64,000 nucleotides of DNA, from positions 186,001 to 250,000 of the forward strand of contig JBKBHI010000005.1 of the NCBI GenBank assembly GCA_046297835.1, in the 5' to 3' direction. The DNA comes from CAMAVH01 sp046297835. GTDB taxonomy: Bacteria > Pseudomonadota > Alphaproteobacteria > SMXQ01. A program made the translations under genes and the position numbers. The notes below the pieces were generated by a model. The model was not told the origin of the DNA. It ran no database searches and was given only the letters and a program-made list of their open reading frames with translations. Of this stretch, positions 8,783 to 18,732 are shown one piece after another (the first letter of the stretch is position 1; each line of letters starts with the position of its first letter).

Positions 8783-9735
8783 GCGATGAGACCGAGCAGC
8801 ATGTGAGCGAAACCCCGGCGGAAGACGCGCCCCAGGCGGCCGGCGAGAGCGATCCGCAACTGGCGCGGCTGCTCGAAGCCGTCCTGTTCGCTTCGGCCGA
8901 ACCGATGGACGAGGCGGTGATCGCTTCGCGTCTGCCGGAAGGCGCGGATGTCTCCGCGTTGATCGCCGAGGTCGTCGCGCTTTACGCCAATCGCGGCGTC
9001 AATCTCGTGCAGGCCGGCGGCAAGTGGTTCTTCCGCAGCGCCGAGGATCTCGCGCCGATGATGCGCGTCTATGCCTCGCAGGCGCGCAAACTGTCGCGTG
9101 CCGCTATCGAGACGCTGGCGATTTGCGCCTATCACCAGCCGATCACGCGCGCCGAGATGGAAGAGATTCGCGGCGTCGGCTTGTCGAAAGGCACCATCGA
9201 CATGCTGTTCGAACAGGGCTGGATCATGCCGCGCGGCCGCCGCCAGACGCCGGGCAAGCCCGTCACCTGGGGCACGACCGAGAAATTCCTCGTCGATTTC
9301 GGCCTTGCCAGCCTCGAAGCCCTGCCGGGCGTCGACGAGTTGAAGGCTGCCGGCCTGCTGGACAAGCGGCCCGCGATCCAGATCACCGACGCGGCGTTGG
9401 CGGACGACAACGACGAGCCGATGCAGGGCGAGAACGGCGAGGGCAACCCCCTCGCCGAAGACGACCGTTTGATGGAGGACGCTGCCGCAGATTTCGACCA
9501 CGGCGCGCCCGCGACGGCGAAAAGCGAAGACGCGTCGGGCGATGACGAGATCGACGGCGAGGCGGACGACGAGGACGAGGATATCGACGACGAGGACGAG
9601 TCCGATGACGAATCGGATGATGACGACGAGTCGGATGACGATGATGATGACGACGAGTCGGATGACGATGATGACGACGACGAGTCGGATGACGACGACG
9701 ATGATGACGAGGCCGGGAAGCCGCGCGACGCCTGA
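8779..9735 (+). CDS. scpB: Segregation and condensation protein B with very acidic repeat tail
   Basis: The first 180 residues or so form the usual two winged-helix domains of ScpB (ARLLEAVLFASAEPMDE, then YHQPITRAEMEEIRG), which bind the ScpA kleisin. After residue 220 the protein becomes a long acidic tail and ends in about 60 residues made almost only of Asp, Glu and Ser. This tail includes three tandem 9-residue units of the DESDDDDDD type encoded by near-identical 27-base repeats. The 318-residue length exceeds the common 180-250. The tail could mimic DNA or bind basic proteins, but that is inference. Confidence 0.95.
   Translation: MSDETEQHVSETPAEDAPQAAGESDPQLARLLEAVLFASAEPMDEAVIASRLPEGADVSALIAEVVALYANRGVNLVQAGGKWFFRSAEDLAPMMRVYASQARKLSRAAIETLAICAYHQPITRAEMEEIRGVGLSKGTIDMLFEQGWIMPRGRRQTPGKPVTWGTTEKFLVDFGLASLEALPGVDELKAAGLLDKRPAIQITDAALADDNDEPMQGENGEGNPLAEDDRLMEDAAADFDHGAPATAKSEDASGDDEIDGEADDEDEDIDDEDESDDESDDDDESDDDDDDDESDDDDDDDESDDDDDDDEAGKPRDA
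9625..9705 (+). repeat. Three tandem 27-base repeats in the scpB acidic tail
   Basis: Three consecutive 27-base units begin at 9625, 9652 and 9679, each starting GACGAGTCGGATGACGA. They differ only at wobble positions near the end. Each unit encodes Asp-Glu-Ser followed by six Asp. A partial unit lies just upstream. Such an array can change copy number by slippage without breaking the frame. Confidence 0.9.
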
Positions 9736-9748
9736 CCGCCTGCCTTTT

Positions 9749-9778
9749 AAGCCGCGGCCCGTCTGCGCTGCGCGGCTT
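9749..9778 (+). terminator. Possible terminator hairpin after scpB
   Basis: AAGCCGCG and CGCGGCTT can pair as an 8-bp stem over a 14-base loop, starting 14 bases after the scpB stop. There is no U-run on the 3' side, so intrinsic termination is uncertain. Confidence 0.4.
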
Positions 9779-9900
9779 GTCTGATAGCCATTATTCTTAT
9801 CGCTAAGCGCGCGTTTCGGTCATTCCGGCGCGCCGGCTCCGGTGCGACTATCGGCGTCGCGATTCGTTCGCAACGCACTCGACGCCTCCGGAGTATCCCC

Positions 9901-10959
9901 ATGCATTCGCCGCGCGCCCGTATCCCGTTCGGGCTTTCGTTGCTATTCGCCGCCGCAGCCTTAGTCGCCATGTTCGCAACGATGCCGGCGTCGGCGCAGG
10001 GCGTGGTCAATCTCTACACCGCGCGGCATTACGATTCCGACCACCAGCTTTACGCCGATTTCACCAAGCGCACGGGCGTCAAGGTGAATGTCGTGCAGGC
10101 CGGCGGCAACGAGCTGATTCAGCGCGTCGAGCGCGAGGGCCGCAACAGCCCGGCCGACGTCCTGATGGCGGCCGACGCCGCCGTGATCGGCCGCGCCCAG
10201 GCCCGCGGCCTGTTTCGCGCGGTCGAGTCGGACGCGCTGGAAAAAGCGATTCCGGCCAACCTGCGCGAGCCCGAGGGCTATTGGTTCGGCTTCACCACGC
10301 GCGCTCGCGTCATCATGTACAACAAGGCGCTGATCAAGCCCGAGCAGCTTTCGACTTACGAAGATCTTGCCGACCCGAAGTGGAAGGGCAAGCTGCTGGT
10401 GAACAGCTCGAACACCACATACAACCAGTCGCTGGTCGCGTCGATGGTCGCCCAGCACGGCGTCGAGGCGACGGAAGCCTGGGCGCGCGGTATCGTCGCC
10501 AACATGGCGCGCGAGCCGAAGGGCGCCGACACCGAAATGATCGGCGCGGTCTACAAAGGCGAGTTTCCGCTGACGGTGGCCAACACCTACTATCTCGGCA
10601 ATTTGCTCAAGGCCAATCCGGACGTGCCGATCCTCGACTATATCGGCGTGTTCTTTCCCAACCAGACGGGCGAGGGCGCGGCCGGGCGCGGGGCTCATGT
10701 CAACGTGTCGGGCGGCGGCCTGCTGCGCTACGCGCCCAACCGCGCCAACGCCATCAAGTTTCTCGAATTCCTCGCCACGCCGGAAGCGCAGCGCGTCTTC
10801 GCTGACGGCAATTCGGAATATCCGGTGGTGCCGGGCGTCGAGCCGGCGGCGCGCGTCAAAGCCTTCGGCAGCTTCAAGATGGACCAGGTGAACATCTCCC
10901 AGGTCGGCAAGAACAACATCGACGCGGTGCGCCTGATGGATCGAGTCGGCTGGAAATAG
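9901..10959 (+). CDS. fbpA: Ferric iron ABC transporter substrate-binding protein, copy 1
   Basis: This periplasmic binding protein of the FbpA/FutA type has 352 residues and a Sec signal peptide ending ASA before QGVVNLYTARHY. The tandem tyrosines typical of the Fe3+ site are in NTYYLGN, and the N-terminal ARHY supplies another ligand candidate. It delivers Fe3+ to the FbpB/FbpC importer encoded downstream. A close paralogue starts 215 bases after its stop, and much of the sequence aligns with it (PEQLSTYEDLADPKWKGKLL is common to both). The upstream 165 bases hold the promoter, with an AT-rich patch near 9785-9802. No clear Fur or Irr box was found there. Confidence 0.92.
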   Translation: MHSPRARIPFGLSLLFAAAALVAMFATMPASAQGVVNLYTARHYDSDHQLYADFTKRTGVKVNVVQAGGNELIQRVEREGRNSPADVLMAADAAVIGRAQARGLFRAVESDALEKAIPANLREPEGYWFGFTTRARVIMYNKALIKPEQLSTYEDLADPKWKGKLLVNSSNTTYNQSLVASMVAQHGVEATEAWARGIVANMAREPKGADTEMIGAVYKGEFPLTVANTYYLGNLLKANPDVPILDYIGVFFPNQTGEGAAGRGAHVNVSGGGLLRYAPNRANAIKFLEFLATPEAQRVFADGNSEYPVVPGVEPAARVKAFGSFKMDQVNISQVGKNNIDAVRLMDRVGWK

Positions 10960-11174
10960 CCAGCGCGGCGCCGGCCGCCATCAGCGCGATGAGCGCCGTT
11001 GAGCGGCTTGGTCATACCCGAACGCTATAGCTGCTGGGCAAAAGCTGTTTCGACCTGACGCATATTTGCTTTGCCAGGACAGACGCAGCCCGATAGAGGA
11101 ACCTTGTAGGGCGATTGAGACGCGCTCGCAAATATTAGAATAATAATAATCCAATCCTAACAAGGGGATACCAG

Positions 11175-12197
11175 ATGACTATCACTCGCAATTTCGTCGC
11201 GGCGGCGCTGATCGGCGCGAGCTTCGGCGTGGCCTCCGCCGCTTCGGCGCAAGGCGTTGTTAACCTCTATTCCGGCCGCCACTACGAGGCCGACAAGCAG
11301 CTCTACGATGAGTTCGCCAAGCAGACGGGCATCAAAGTGAATGTCGTGCAGGCGAGCGGCAACGAGCTGATCACCCGTATCGAGCGCGAAGGCGCCAACA
11401 GCCCCGGCGACCTGTTTTTCGCCGAAGATGCCGGCGTCGTCGGCCGCGTGAAGGCCAAGGGCCTGTTCCAGCCGGTCACGTCGGCCACGCTGGAGAAGAA
11501 CATCCCGGCCAACCTGCGCGAGCCGCAGGGCCATTGGTTCGGCCTCAGCACCCGCGCGCGCGTGATCATGTATCACAAGGATCGCGTCAAGCCCGAGCAG
11601 CTCTCGACCTACGAAGACCTGGCCGATCCGAAGTGGAAGGGCAAGCTGCTCGTCCGCTCCTCGACCAACGTCTACAACCAGTCGCTGATGGTCGGCATGA
11701 TGGAAGCCAACGGCGAGGATAAGGCGCTGGCCTGGGCCAAGGGCATCGTCGCCAACATGGCGCGCGAGCCGAAGGGCGGCGACCGCGACCAGATCGCCGC
11801 CGTGATGGCGGGCGAGGGCGACGTCGCCATCTCCAACACCTACTACCTCGGGCACCTGATCGCGGCCGGAAAGCCGGGCCAGTACGACAAGCTCGGCGTG
11901 TTCTTCCCGAACCAGAAGGATCGGGGCACCCAGGTGAACATCAGCGGCATCGGCGTCCTCAAGCACGCGCCGAACAAGGACAACGCCATCAAGTTCGTCG
12001 AGTTTCTGACGACGCCGGAGGCGCAGAAGGTGTTCGCCGCCGCCAACTACGAATATCCGGTGCGCGCCGGCGTCGAGGTCGCGCCGTCGATCGCCCAGTA
12101 CGGCACCAACTTCAAGGCCGACGCTCTGCCGGTCTCGGTCCTCGCCGAGAAGAACGGCGAGGCGGTGAAGCTGCTGGATCGCGCCGGCTGGAAGTAA
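11175..12197 (+). CDS. fbpA: Ferric iron ABC transporter substrate-binding protein, copy 2
   Basis: This 340-residue paralogue of the preceding gene has a signal peptide ending ASA before QGVVNLYSGRHY and the NTYYLGH double-tyrosine iron site. A good AAGGGG ribosome site precedes the ATG. The leader contains an AT-rich stretch near 11132-11155 with a TTAGAA half-site. This resembles one arm of the iron control element bound by Irr in alphaproteobacteria, but the second arm is poor, so regulation by Irr is only suggested. Two binding proteins for one permease may broaden ligand or affinity range. A GC-rich hairpin follows its stop. Confidence 0.93.
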   Translation: MTITRNFVAAALIGASFGVASAASAQGVVNLYSGRHYEADKQLYDEFAKQTGIKVNVVQASGNELITRIEREGANSPGDLFFAEDAGVVGRVKAKGLFQPVTSATLEKNIPANLREPQGHWFGLSTRARVIMYHKDRVKPEQLSTYEDLADPKWKGKLLVRSSTNVYNQSLMVGMMEANGEDKALAWAKGIVANMAREPKGGDRDQIAAVMAGEGDVAISNTYYLGHLIAAGKPGQYDKLGVFFPNQKDRGTQVNISGIGVLKHAPNKDNAIKFVEFLTTPEAQKVFAAANYEYPVRAGVEVAPSIAQYGTNFKADALPVSVLAEKNGEAVKLLDRAGWK

Positions 12198-12214
12198 GCC
12201 AATCGCTAAGGCGA

Positions 12215-12252
12215 GGGCGGCGAATCCAATCGGCTCCGCCGCCCCTGGCTTT
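12215..12252 (+). terminator. Terminator-like hairpin after fbpA copy 2
   Basis: GGGCGGCG (12215-12222) pairs with CGCCGCCC (12237-12244) over a 14-base loop, followed by CTGGCTTTTCC with four U residues. This fits a moderate intrinsic terminator that would leave the binding-protein mRNA more abundant than the permease mRNA. Confidence 0.55.
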
Positions 12253-12509
12253 TCCGGGCCAATCTAGCTTGGCCCCTGCCATATGAGAAAAAACTAGCAG
12301 TTCGACAAAATCAGTTGTTTCGCCGGGCTCGGCGGACAGGTAAAAACACCGCAAGACAGCAATTGCGATGCACTCGCAAAAAAACTCCCGGCCAGCAGGA
12401 TGCGGACGGGACCCGGAAGTCGGTGGCAGGCTCGGCGTTGGCGTTTCCCTGTGGCTCTCTCTCCAGTGGATATGCGCTTTATCGCCGTTGGGTGGCCAGC
12501 TGCCGATGA

Positions 12510-12537
12510 GAGGGGAGCGCCATTAGGCGCTCCCCTC
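12510..12537. terminator. Perfect 12-bp hairpin upstream of fbpB
   Basis: GAGGGGAGCGCC (12510-12521) and GGCGCTCCCCTC (12526-12537) are exact inverted repeats with an ATTA loop. The following bases, CATTTCCATTTGC, are only moderately U-rich. It may be a terminator or a stabilising stem-loop. Confidence 0.65.
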
Positions 12538-12602
12538 CATTTCCATTTGCGGGCGCATCAATTATTTTTCGCGCCAAGCCGCCGCCAGGTGCATAAGTTT
12601 CG

Positions 12603-14348
12603 ATGACGAGCGTCAGCCTCCCAGAGTCCGCCTCAGCGCCTCCATCGCGCGCGCGCAAGCGTATCGACGGCTGGACCGCCTTCACTTTCATCATCGCCGC
12701 GCTGATCGCTCTGCCTATCCTGGTGGTGCTGGCCTACGTCTTCGTGCCGAGCGGCGGCATCTGGCAACATCTCGCCTCGACCGTCCTGCCGGGCTACGTC
12801 TCGACCTCGCTCTGGCTGATGGTCGGCGTCGGCGTCGGCGCGACGGTGATCGGCGTCTCTACCGCCTGGCTCGTCACCCTGTGCGAATTTCCCGGCCGGC
12901 GCGTCTTCGAATGGGCGCTGCTGCTGCCGCTGGCGATTCCGGCCTACGTGATCGCCTACACCTATACCGGGCTCTTCGATTTCGCCGGGCCGGTGCAGAG
13001 CGCGTTGCGCGATCTGACCGGCTGGGGCCGCGCCGATTACTGGTTCCCGGACGTCCGCAGCCTCCCGGGCGCCATCGCGATGCTGACGCTGGTGCTCTAC
13101 CCCTACGTCTATCTGCTGTCGCGCGCCGCCTTTCTGGAGCAATCGGTCTGCGTGCTTGAAGTCAGCCGCACGCTCGGCTGCGGGCCGTGGCGGTGCTTCT
13201 TCGCCGTCGCCTTGCCGTTGGCGCGTCCCGCCGTCGTCGCCGGCGTGACGCTGGTGCTGATGGAGACGCTCAACGATTTCGGCACCGTGCAATATTTCGG
13301 CGTCAACAGCTTCACCGCCGGCATCTACCGCACCTGGATGGGCATGGGCGAACCTGCGGCGGCGGCGCAGCTCGCCGCCGTGCTGACGCTGTTCATCGCC
13401 GTTCTGGTGCTGCTCGAGCGTCTGTCGCGCGGCCGCGGCAAGGTCCATCACACCACCAGCAAATACCGCCAATTGCCCCGCTATCGCTTGCGCGGCCTCC
13501 ATGCCGCGTTCGCGTTTCTGGCCGCCGGCCTGCCGGTGCTGTTCGGCTTCATCGCGCCCGCCGCGGTGCTCGCGGGCTGGGCGGTCGAGACCGGCCCGCG
13601 CATCGTCGATGAGCGGTTCTTCGCCGAGATGAGCAACAGCTTCGTCCTCGCCAGCCTCGCCGCGGTTCTCGCCGTCGTCATCGCCATGGTCATGGCCTAC
13701 GGCCTACGGCTGCGCCATTCGCCGGCCACCACTTATGCCGCGCGCATCGCCGCCATGGGCTATGGCGTGCCCGGCGCGGTGATCGCCGTCGGCGTGCTGA
13801 TCCCGCTGGCGCAGATCGACACCTGGATCAACGACGTCACCGTCGCCCAGTGGGACGTCCGCGTCGGGCTGGTGCTGAGCGGCTCCATCGTCGCCGTGCT
13901 GTTCGCCTATATGGTCCGTTTCCTCGCGGTATCGTTCAATGCCATCGAAGCGAGTCTCGGCAAGGTGACGCGCCATATGGACGACGCGGCGCGCACGCTC
14001 GGCCAGAAGCCGCTCGGCGCGCTGCTGCGCGTCCACCTGCCGATCACCAAGGGCAGCCTGCTGACCGCCGCGATCTTGGTGTTCGTCGACGTCATGAAGG
14101 AATTGCCGGCGACGCTGCTGCTGCGCCCGTTCAATTTTGACACGCTGGCGATCCGCGCCTATCAATTGGCCTCCGACGAGCGGCTGGCCGATGCCGCCGC
14201 GCCGTCGCTGGCCATCGTGCTCGTCGGCATCGTGCCGGTCGTCATGCTGTCGCTGGCCATCGCCAAGTCGCGGCCGGGCTACGAGGCGAGCCGGCAGGAG
14301 CGCATCGCCGCGGCGGTGATGGACAAGAGCCCGCTGGAAAAAGCCTGA
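12603..14348 (+). CDS. fbpB: Ferric iron ABC transporter permease (two fused domains)
   Basis: This 581-residue inner-membrane protein is an internally duplicated binding-protein-dependent permease. Each half carries about six helices and one EAA-type cytoplasmic loop for docking the ATPase (EVSRTLGCGPWRCFFAVALP in the first half, and the region DDAARTLGQKPLGALLRV in the second). The fused arrangement is usual for FbpB/SfuB Fe3+ importers. Its stop overlaps the ATPase start (TGATG). It should move Fe3+ delivered by either of the two upstream binding proteins into the cytoplasm. Confidence 0.93.
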   Translation: MTSVSLPESASAPPSRARKRIDGWTAFTFIIAALIALPILVVLAYVFVPSGGIWQHLASTVLPGYVSTSLWLMVGVGVGATVIGVSTAWLVTLCEFPGRRVFEWALLLPLAIPAYVIAYTYTGLFDFAGPVQSALRDLTGWGRADYWFPDVRSLPGAIAMLTLVLYPYVYLLSRAAFLEQSVCVLEVSRTLGCGPWRCFFAVALPLARPAVVAGVTLVLMETLNDFGTVQYFGVNSFTAGIYRTWMGMGEPAAAAQLAAVLTLFIAVLVLLERLSRGRGKVHHTTSKYRQLPRYRLRGLHAAFAFLAAGLPVLFGFIAPAAVLAGWAVETGPRIVDERFFAEMSNSFVLASLAAVLAVVIAMVMAYGLRLRHSPATTYAARIAAMGYGVPGAVIAVGVLIPLAQIDTWINDVTVAQWDVRVGLVLSGSIVAVLFAYMVRFLAVSFNAIEASLGKVTRHMDDAARTLGQKPLGALLRVHLPITKGSLLTAAILVFVDVMKELPATLLLRPFNFDTLAIRAYQLASDERLADAAAPSLAIVLVGIVPVVMLSLAIAKSRPGYEASRQERIAAAVMDKSPLEKA

Positions 14349-15478
14349 TGGACGGCAGCGCGGGACATAGGCCGGAACGGGGGCGGCAAGGCGTGAGCGA
14401 GCGGAGCGTGATCGGCGAAGAGGTGTTGCGGCTGGAGAGCGTGAGCCACGCTTTCGGCGAGGCGCGCGTGCTCGATGACGTCGCCATCGACGCCAAGGCC
14501 GGCGAGCTGCTCTGCCTGCTCGGCCCCTCAGGTTGCGGCAAGACCACGGCCTTGCGCCTGGCGGCCGGCATCGAGGAACTGCAACAGGGCCGCATCACGC
14601 TGGCGGGCCAGATGGTCGCGGCGCCCGGGCTGCACGTGCCGCCAGAGCGGCGCAGCGTCGGCATGGTGTTCCAGGACTACGCGCTCTTTCCCCATCTCGA
14701 TGTGTTGCACAACGTGCAGTTCGGCCTCGCCGCGCTCGACGGCGCGGCCAAGCGTCGGCGCGCCATGGACGCGCTCGACCAGGTCGGCATGGCGGCTTAT
14801 GCCGAGAGCTACCCGCACATGCTGTCGGGCGGCCAGCAGCAGCGCGTGGCGCTCGCCCGCGCGCTCGCGCCCAAGCCGCGCGTGCTGCTGCTCGACGAGC
14901 CGTTCTCCGGCCTCGATTCGAATTTGCGGGCGCATATCCGCGACGAGACGCTGCATGTGGTGAAGGATAGCGGCACGACGACGCTGATCGTCACCCACGA
15001 TCCTGAGGAGGCCATGTATATGGCCGACCGCATCGTGGTGATGAACGCCGGCCGCGTCGAGCAGACCGCGCCGCCCGAGACGCTCTACAACGCGCCGGCC
15101 AACGCGTTCGTCGCGACCTTCTTCAGCTCGATCAACCGTCTCGAAGGCGTGGTGTCGGGCGGGGCGGTGGCGACGCCGTTCGGCCCCGTCGCCGCGCCCG
15201 GCCTCAGCGACGGCGTGCGCGCCGAAGTGCTGATCCGCCCCGAGGCGCTGCGCGTCGTCATGCTCGACGGGCCGCTGCGGACGGGGCAGGCGCAAGCCCA
15301 CGTGCTCGACGCGCGGATGTTGCGCCGCGCCAGCTTCATTCATCTCTGCTTCGGCGAGTTCGCCGGACAGCATCTGCACTTCCATTCGCGCGAGCCGGGC
15401 CGGCTGATGCCCAAAGTCGGCGATCACGTTGCTGTCACATTGGAACGCGCCCAGACCTTCGTCTTCGCGATTCGCTGA
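14348..15478 (+). CDS. fbpC: Ferric iron ABC transporter ATP-binding protein
   Basis: This 376-residue ABC ATPase has Walker A GPSGCGKTT, signature LSGGQQQRVALARAL, Walker B VLLLDEPFSGLD and the switch histidine in IVTHDPEEAMYMADR. A C-terminal TOBE-like regulatory extension of about 120 residues is present. It powers the FbpB permease. The ATG overlaps the fbpB stop. An in-frame GTG about 15 codons later is a possible alternative start, because the core domain begins near residue 26. Specificity for iron is inferred from the neighbouring binding proteins. Confidence 0.93.
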   Translation: MDGSAGHRPERGRQGVSERSVIGEEVLRLESVSHAFGEARVLDDVAIDAKAGELLCLLGPSGCGKTTALRLAAGIEELQQGRITLAGQMVAAPGLHVPPERRSVGMVFQDYALFPHLDVLHNVQFGLAALDGAAKRRRAMDALDQVGMAAYAESYPHMLSGGQQQRVALARALAPKPRVLLLDEPFSGLDSNLRAHIRDETLHVVKDSGTTTLIVTHDPEEAMYMADRIVVMNAGRVEQTAPPETLYNAPANAFVATFFSSINRLEGVVSGGAVATPFGPVAAPGLSDGVRAEVLIRPEALRVVMLDGPLRTGQAQAHVLDARMLRRASFIHLCFGEFAGQHLHFHSREPGRLMPKVGDHVAVTLERAQTFVFAIR

Positions 15479-15624
15479 AATATCCGTCTTTTGCCGCGCT
15501 TGGCGCGGGACCGCGCCGCATCATCCATCCCATTGCGCGGATTGCGGGATTCGCCGCAGTCTGGCATCATGCTGGATGCCAAACCGGGCCGCCGCACCGG
15601 CGGGTCGGCGAAACGGAGCGGGCG

Positions 15625-15822
15625 ATGAATTTCGGCCTTTGGGAAATTCTGCTGATCGTGCTGTTGGGCGTGATCATCTTCGGCGCCGGCAAGCTGCCGC
15701 GCGCGATGGGCGATCTCGGCAAGGGCATCCGCGAGTTCAAGGCGAGCCTCGGCGGCTCGCCGGACCACACGGCGCACAAGCCGCCGGCCGCGCCCGACGA
15801 CCGCGCGCCGCCGGCCGCCTGA
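15625..15822 (+). CDS. tatA: Twin-arginine translocase subunit TatA, copy 1
   Basis: This 65-residue TatA/E protein has one N-terminal membrane helix (LWEILLIVLLGVIIFGAGKL), the FGxGKLP hinge, then an amphipathic helix and a Pro/Ala-rich tail. TatA oligomers form the channel that lets folded proteins with RR signal peptides cross the inner membrane. A second TatA follows 28 bases later. The start is an ATG after the purine-rich ACGGAGCGGG. It is the shorter and less acidic of the two copies. Confidence 0.92.
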   Translation: MNFGLWEILLIVLLGVIIFGAGKLPRAMGDLGKGIREFKASLGGSPDHTAHKPPAAPDDRAPPAA

Positions 15823-15850
15823 CGCCGCCGCATCATTTTAAGGAGCAGTC

Positions 15851-16063
15851 ATGGGCTTGAGCATTTGGCATCTTCTGGTCGTCCTGCTGGCCGTCGTCAT
15901 CATCTTCGGCTTCGGCAAGCTGCCGCGCGTGATGGGCGATCTCGGCAAGGGTATCAAGAACTTCAAGGAAGGCATCCGCGACGAGCCGGCGCCGCCGGCG
16001 ACGACGACGGAGGCCAAGCCGGTCGAGGCGAAGACCGACAAGGATCAGGCGCCGAAGGCGTGA
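15851..16063 (+). CDS. tatA: Twin-arginine translocase subunit TatA, copy 2
   Basis: This 70-residue second TatA/E protein has the membrane helix ending in IIFGFGKLP, the conserved MGDLGKGIKNFKEGI amphipathic helix and a charged Lys/Glu tail. A strong AAGGAG ribosome site stands 6 bases before the ATG, better than for copy 1, so this is probably the main TatA. Tandem tatA copies followed by tatB and tatC suggest a local duplication with possible TatA/TatE-like division of labour. Confidence 0.94.
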   Translation: MGLSIWHLLVVLLAVVIIFGFGKLPRVMGDLGKGIKNFKEGIRDEPAPPATTTEAKPVEAKTDKDQAPKA

Positions 16064-16095
16064 CCAGCGCCGCGGCTCGGCGCGAGTAGTCCGTC

Positions 16096-16572
16096 ATGTT
16101 CGACATTAGCTGGATGGAGATGCTGATGATCGCCGTGGTGGCGATCGTCGTCATCGGCCCGAAGGACCTCCCGAAAGTCCTGCATACGGTCGGCCAGTGG
16201 ATGGCGCGGGCGCGTTCGGTCGCGCGCAACTTCCAGGAACAGATGGACGAGATGGCGCGCCAGTCCGGCGTCGACGACGTCCGCAAGCAGATCCAGAACA
16301 GCATGAGCGGCCTGGATCCCGCCGAACGGTTGCGCAAGGAAATCGATCCGACTGGCGAGATGGACGCGCAGATGAAGGCGATGGCCGATCTCGGCCGCAT
16401 CGAGCCGGACGCGCCGCCAGCCAAGACCGCCGCAGACGTCGCCGTGAGCGACGCCCAGGCCGACGCGGCCCTCCCGGCGCCGGCCGAAGCGCCTGTCGAA
16501 CCCTTGCCGGACGCGCCCCCCGAACCGCCGCTCGAACCCGGCCAGACCGCCTATAAGGGGCCGACGCCCTGA
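16096..16572 (+). CDS. tatB: Sec-independent translocase subunit TatB
   Basis: This 158-residue TatB has the typical start MFDISWMEM, one membrane helix with the IGPKDLPKVL hinge, then a long amphipathic helix (residues about 30-80) and a disordered Ala/Pro/Glu tail. TatB partners with TatC in the receptor complex that recognises twin-arginine signals. Its stop overlaps the tatC ATG (TGATG), giving coupled synthesis of the two receptor subunits. Confidence 0.95.
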   Translation: MFDISWMEMLMIAVVAIVVIGPKDLPKVLHTVGQWMARARSVARNFQEQMDEMARQSGVDDVRKQIQNSMSGLDPAERLRKEIDPTGEMDAQMKAMADLGRIEPDAPPAKTAADVAVSDAQADAALPAPAEAPVEPLPDAPPEPPLEPGQTAYKGPTP

Positions 16573-17372
16573 TGGCCCTGCACGACGATCCCGACGACAA
16601 CAAGATGCCGCTGCTCGATCATCTGATCGAGCTGCGCAACCGGCTGATGTGGTCGATCGCCGCGCTGCTGGTCTGTTTCGTCTTCTGCTATTTTTTCGCC
16701 GAGAACATCTTCGGCTTTCTGGTGAAGCCGCTGGCGCAAGCCTACGGCAACCAGGAGGGCGCGCGGCTGATCTACACCAGCCTGCCGGAAACCTTCTTCA
16801 CCTACGTCAAGATCGCGCTGTGGGCCGGTTTCTGCCTAGCCTTTCCGGTCATCGCCACGCAAATCTACATGTTCGTCGCGCCGGGTCTCTACCGCCACGA
16901 GAAGCGCGCCTTCCTGCCGTTCCTGGCGGCGACGCCGGTGCTGTTCCTGGCCGGCGCGGCCCTGGTCTATTACTTGATCTTCCCGCTCGCCTGGCAATTC
17001 TTCCTCGGCTTCCAGACGACGAGCGGCGAGACCAACCTGCCGATCCAGTTGGAAGCCAAGGTCTCGGAATATCTCTCCCTGGTGATGGGGTTCATCTTCG
17101 CCTTCGGCCTGTCGTTCCAGCTGCCGGTCATCCTGACGCTGCTCGCGAAGATCGGCGTCGTCAATTCCCGGATGCTGGCGAGCAAGCGCAAATACGCGTT
17201 CCTCGGCATCCTCTGCGTCGCCGCGGTCATCACCCCGCCCGACGTGCTGAGCCAACTGTCGCTGACCTTCCCGGTCTATCTGCTCTACGAAATCTCGATC
17301 CTGACCGCCAAGATGATCGAGCGCGACCGCGCCGCCAAGGAAGCGGCGGAGGAAGCCGAATACGGCTCCTGA
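16572..17372 (+). CDS. tatC: Sec-independent translocase subunit TatC
   Basis: This 266-residue protein has six membrane helices. The N-terminal cytoplasmic segment MPLLDHLIELRNRL carries the conserved LxELRxR motif that binds the twin-arginine signal peptide, and the loop FVAPGLYRHEKR is also conserved. It completes the tatA-tatA-tatB-tatC operon. The C-terminus is a short charged tail. serS begins 70 bases later on the same strand. Confidence 0.97.
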   Translation: MALHDDPDDNKMPLLDHLIELRNRLMWSIAALLVCFVFCYFFAENIFGFLVKPLAQAYGNQEGARLIYTSLPETFFTYVKIALWAGFCLAFPVIATQIYMFVAPGLYRHEKRAFLPFLAATPVLFLAGAALVYYLIFPLAWQFFLGFQTTSGETNLPIQLEAKVSEYLSLVMGFIFAFGLSFQLPVILTLLAKIGVVNSRMLASKRKYAFLGILCVAAVITPPDVLSQLSLTFPVYLLYEISILTAKMIERDRAAKEAAEEAEYGS

Positions 17373-17442
17373 GCCCGACTCTTTACGGCGATTCGCCGCG
17401 CGCCTATAAGGGGCGGGCCTGTTTTCCAGCGAGCGCTCCGCC

Positions 17443-18720
<1,278 letters not shown>

Positions 18721-18732
18721 GGGAGTTCGCCG

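Larger units (their letters stand above)
12198..12602 (+). other. 405-base intergenic region between fbpA copy 2 and fbpB
   Basis: No convincing coding frame was found. The region holds a GC-rich hairpin just after fbpA2 (12215-12244). AT-rich DNA with short A-runs lies around 12285-12390. A very strong 12-bp hairpin sits at 12510-12537, about 65 bases before fbpB. The last hairpin could end an independent small transcript, or attenuate read-through into the permease gene. Confidence 0.5.
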
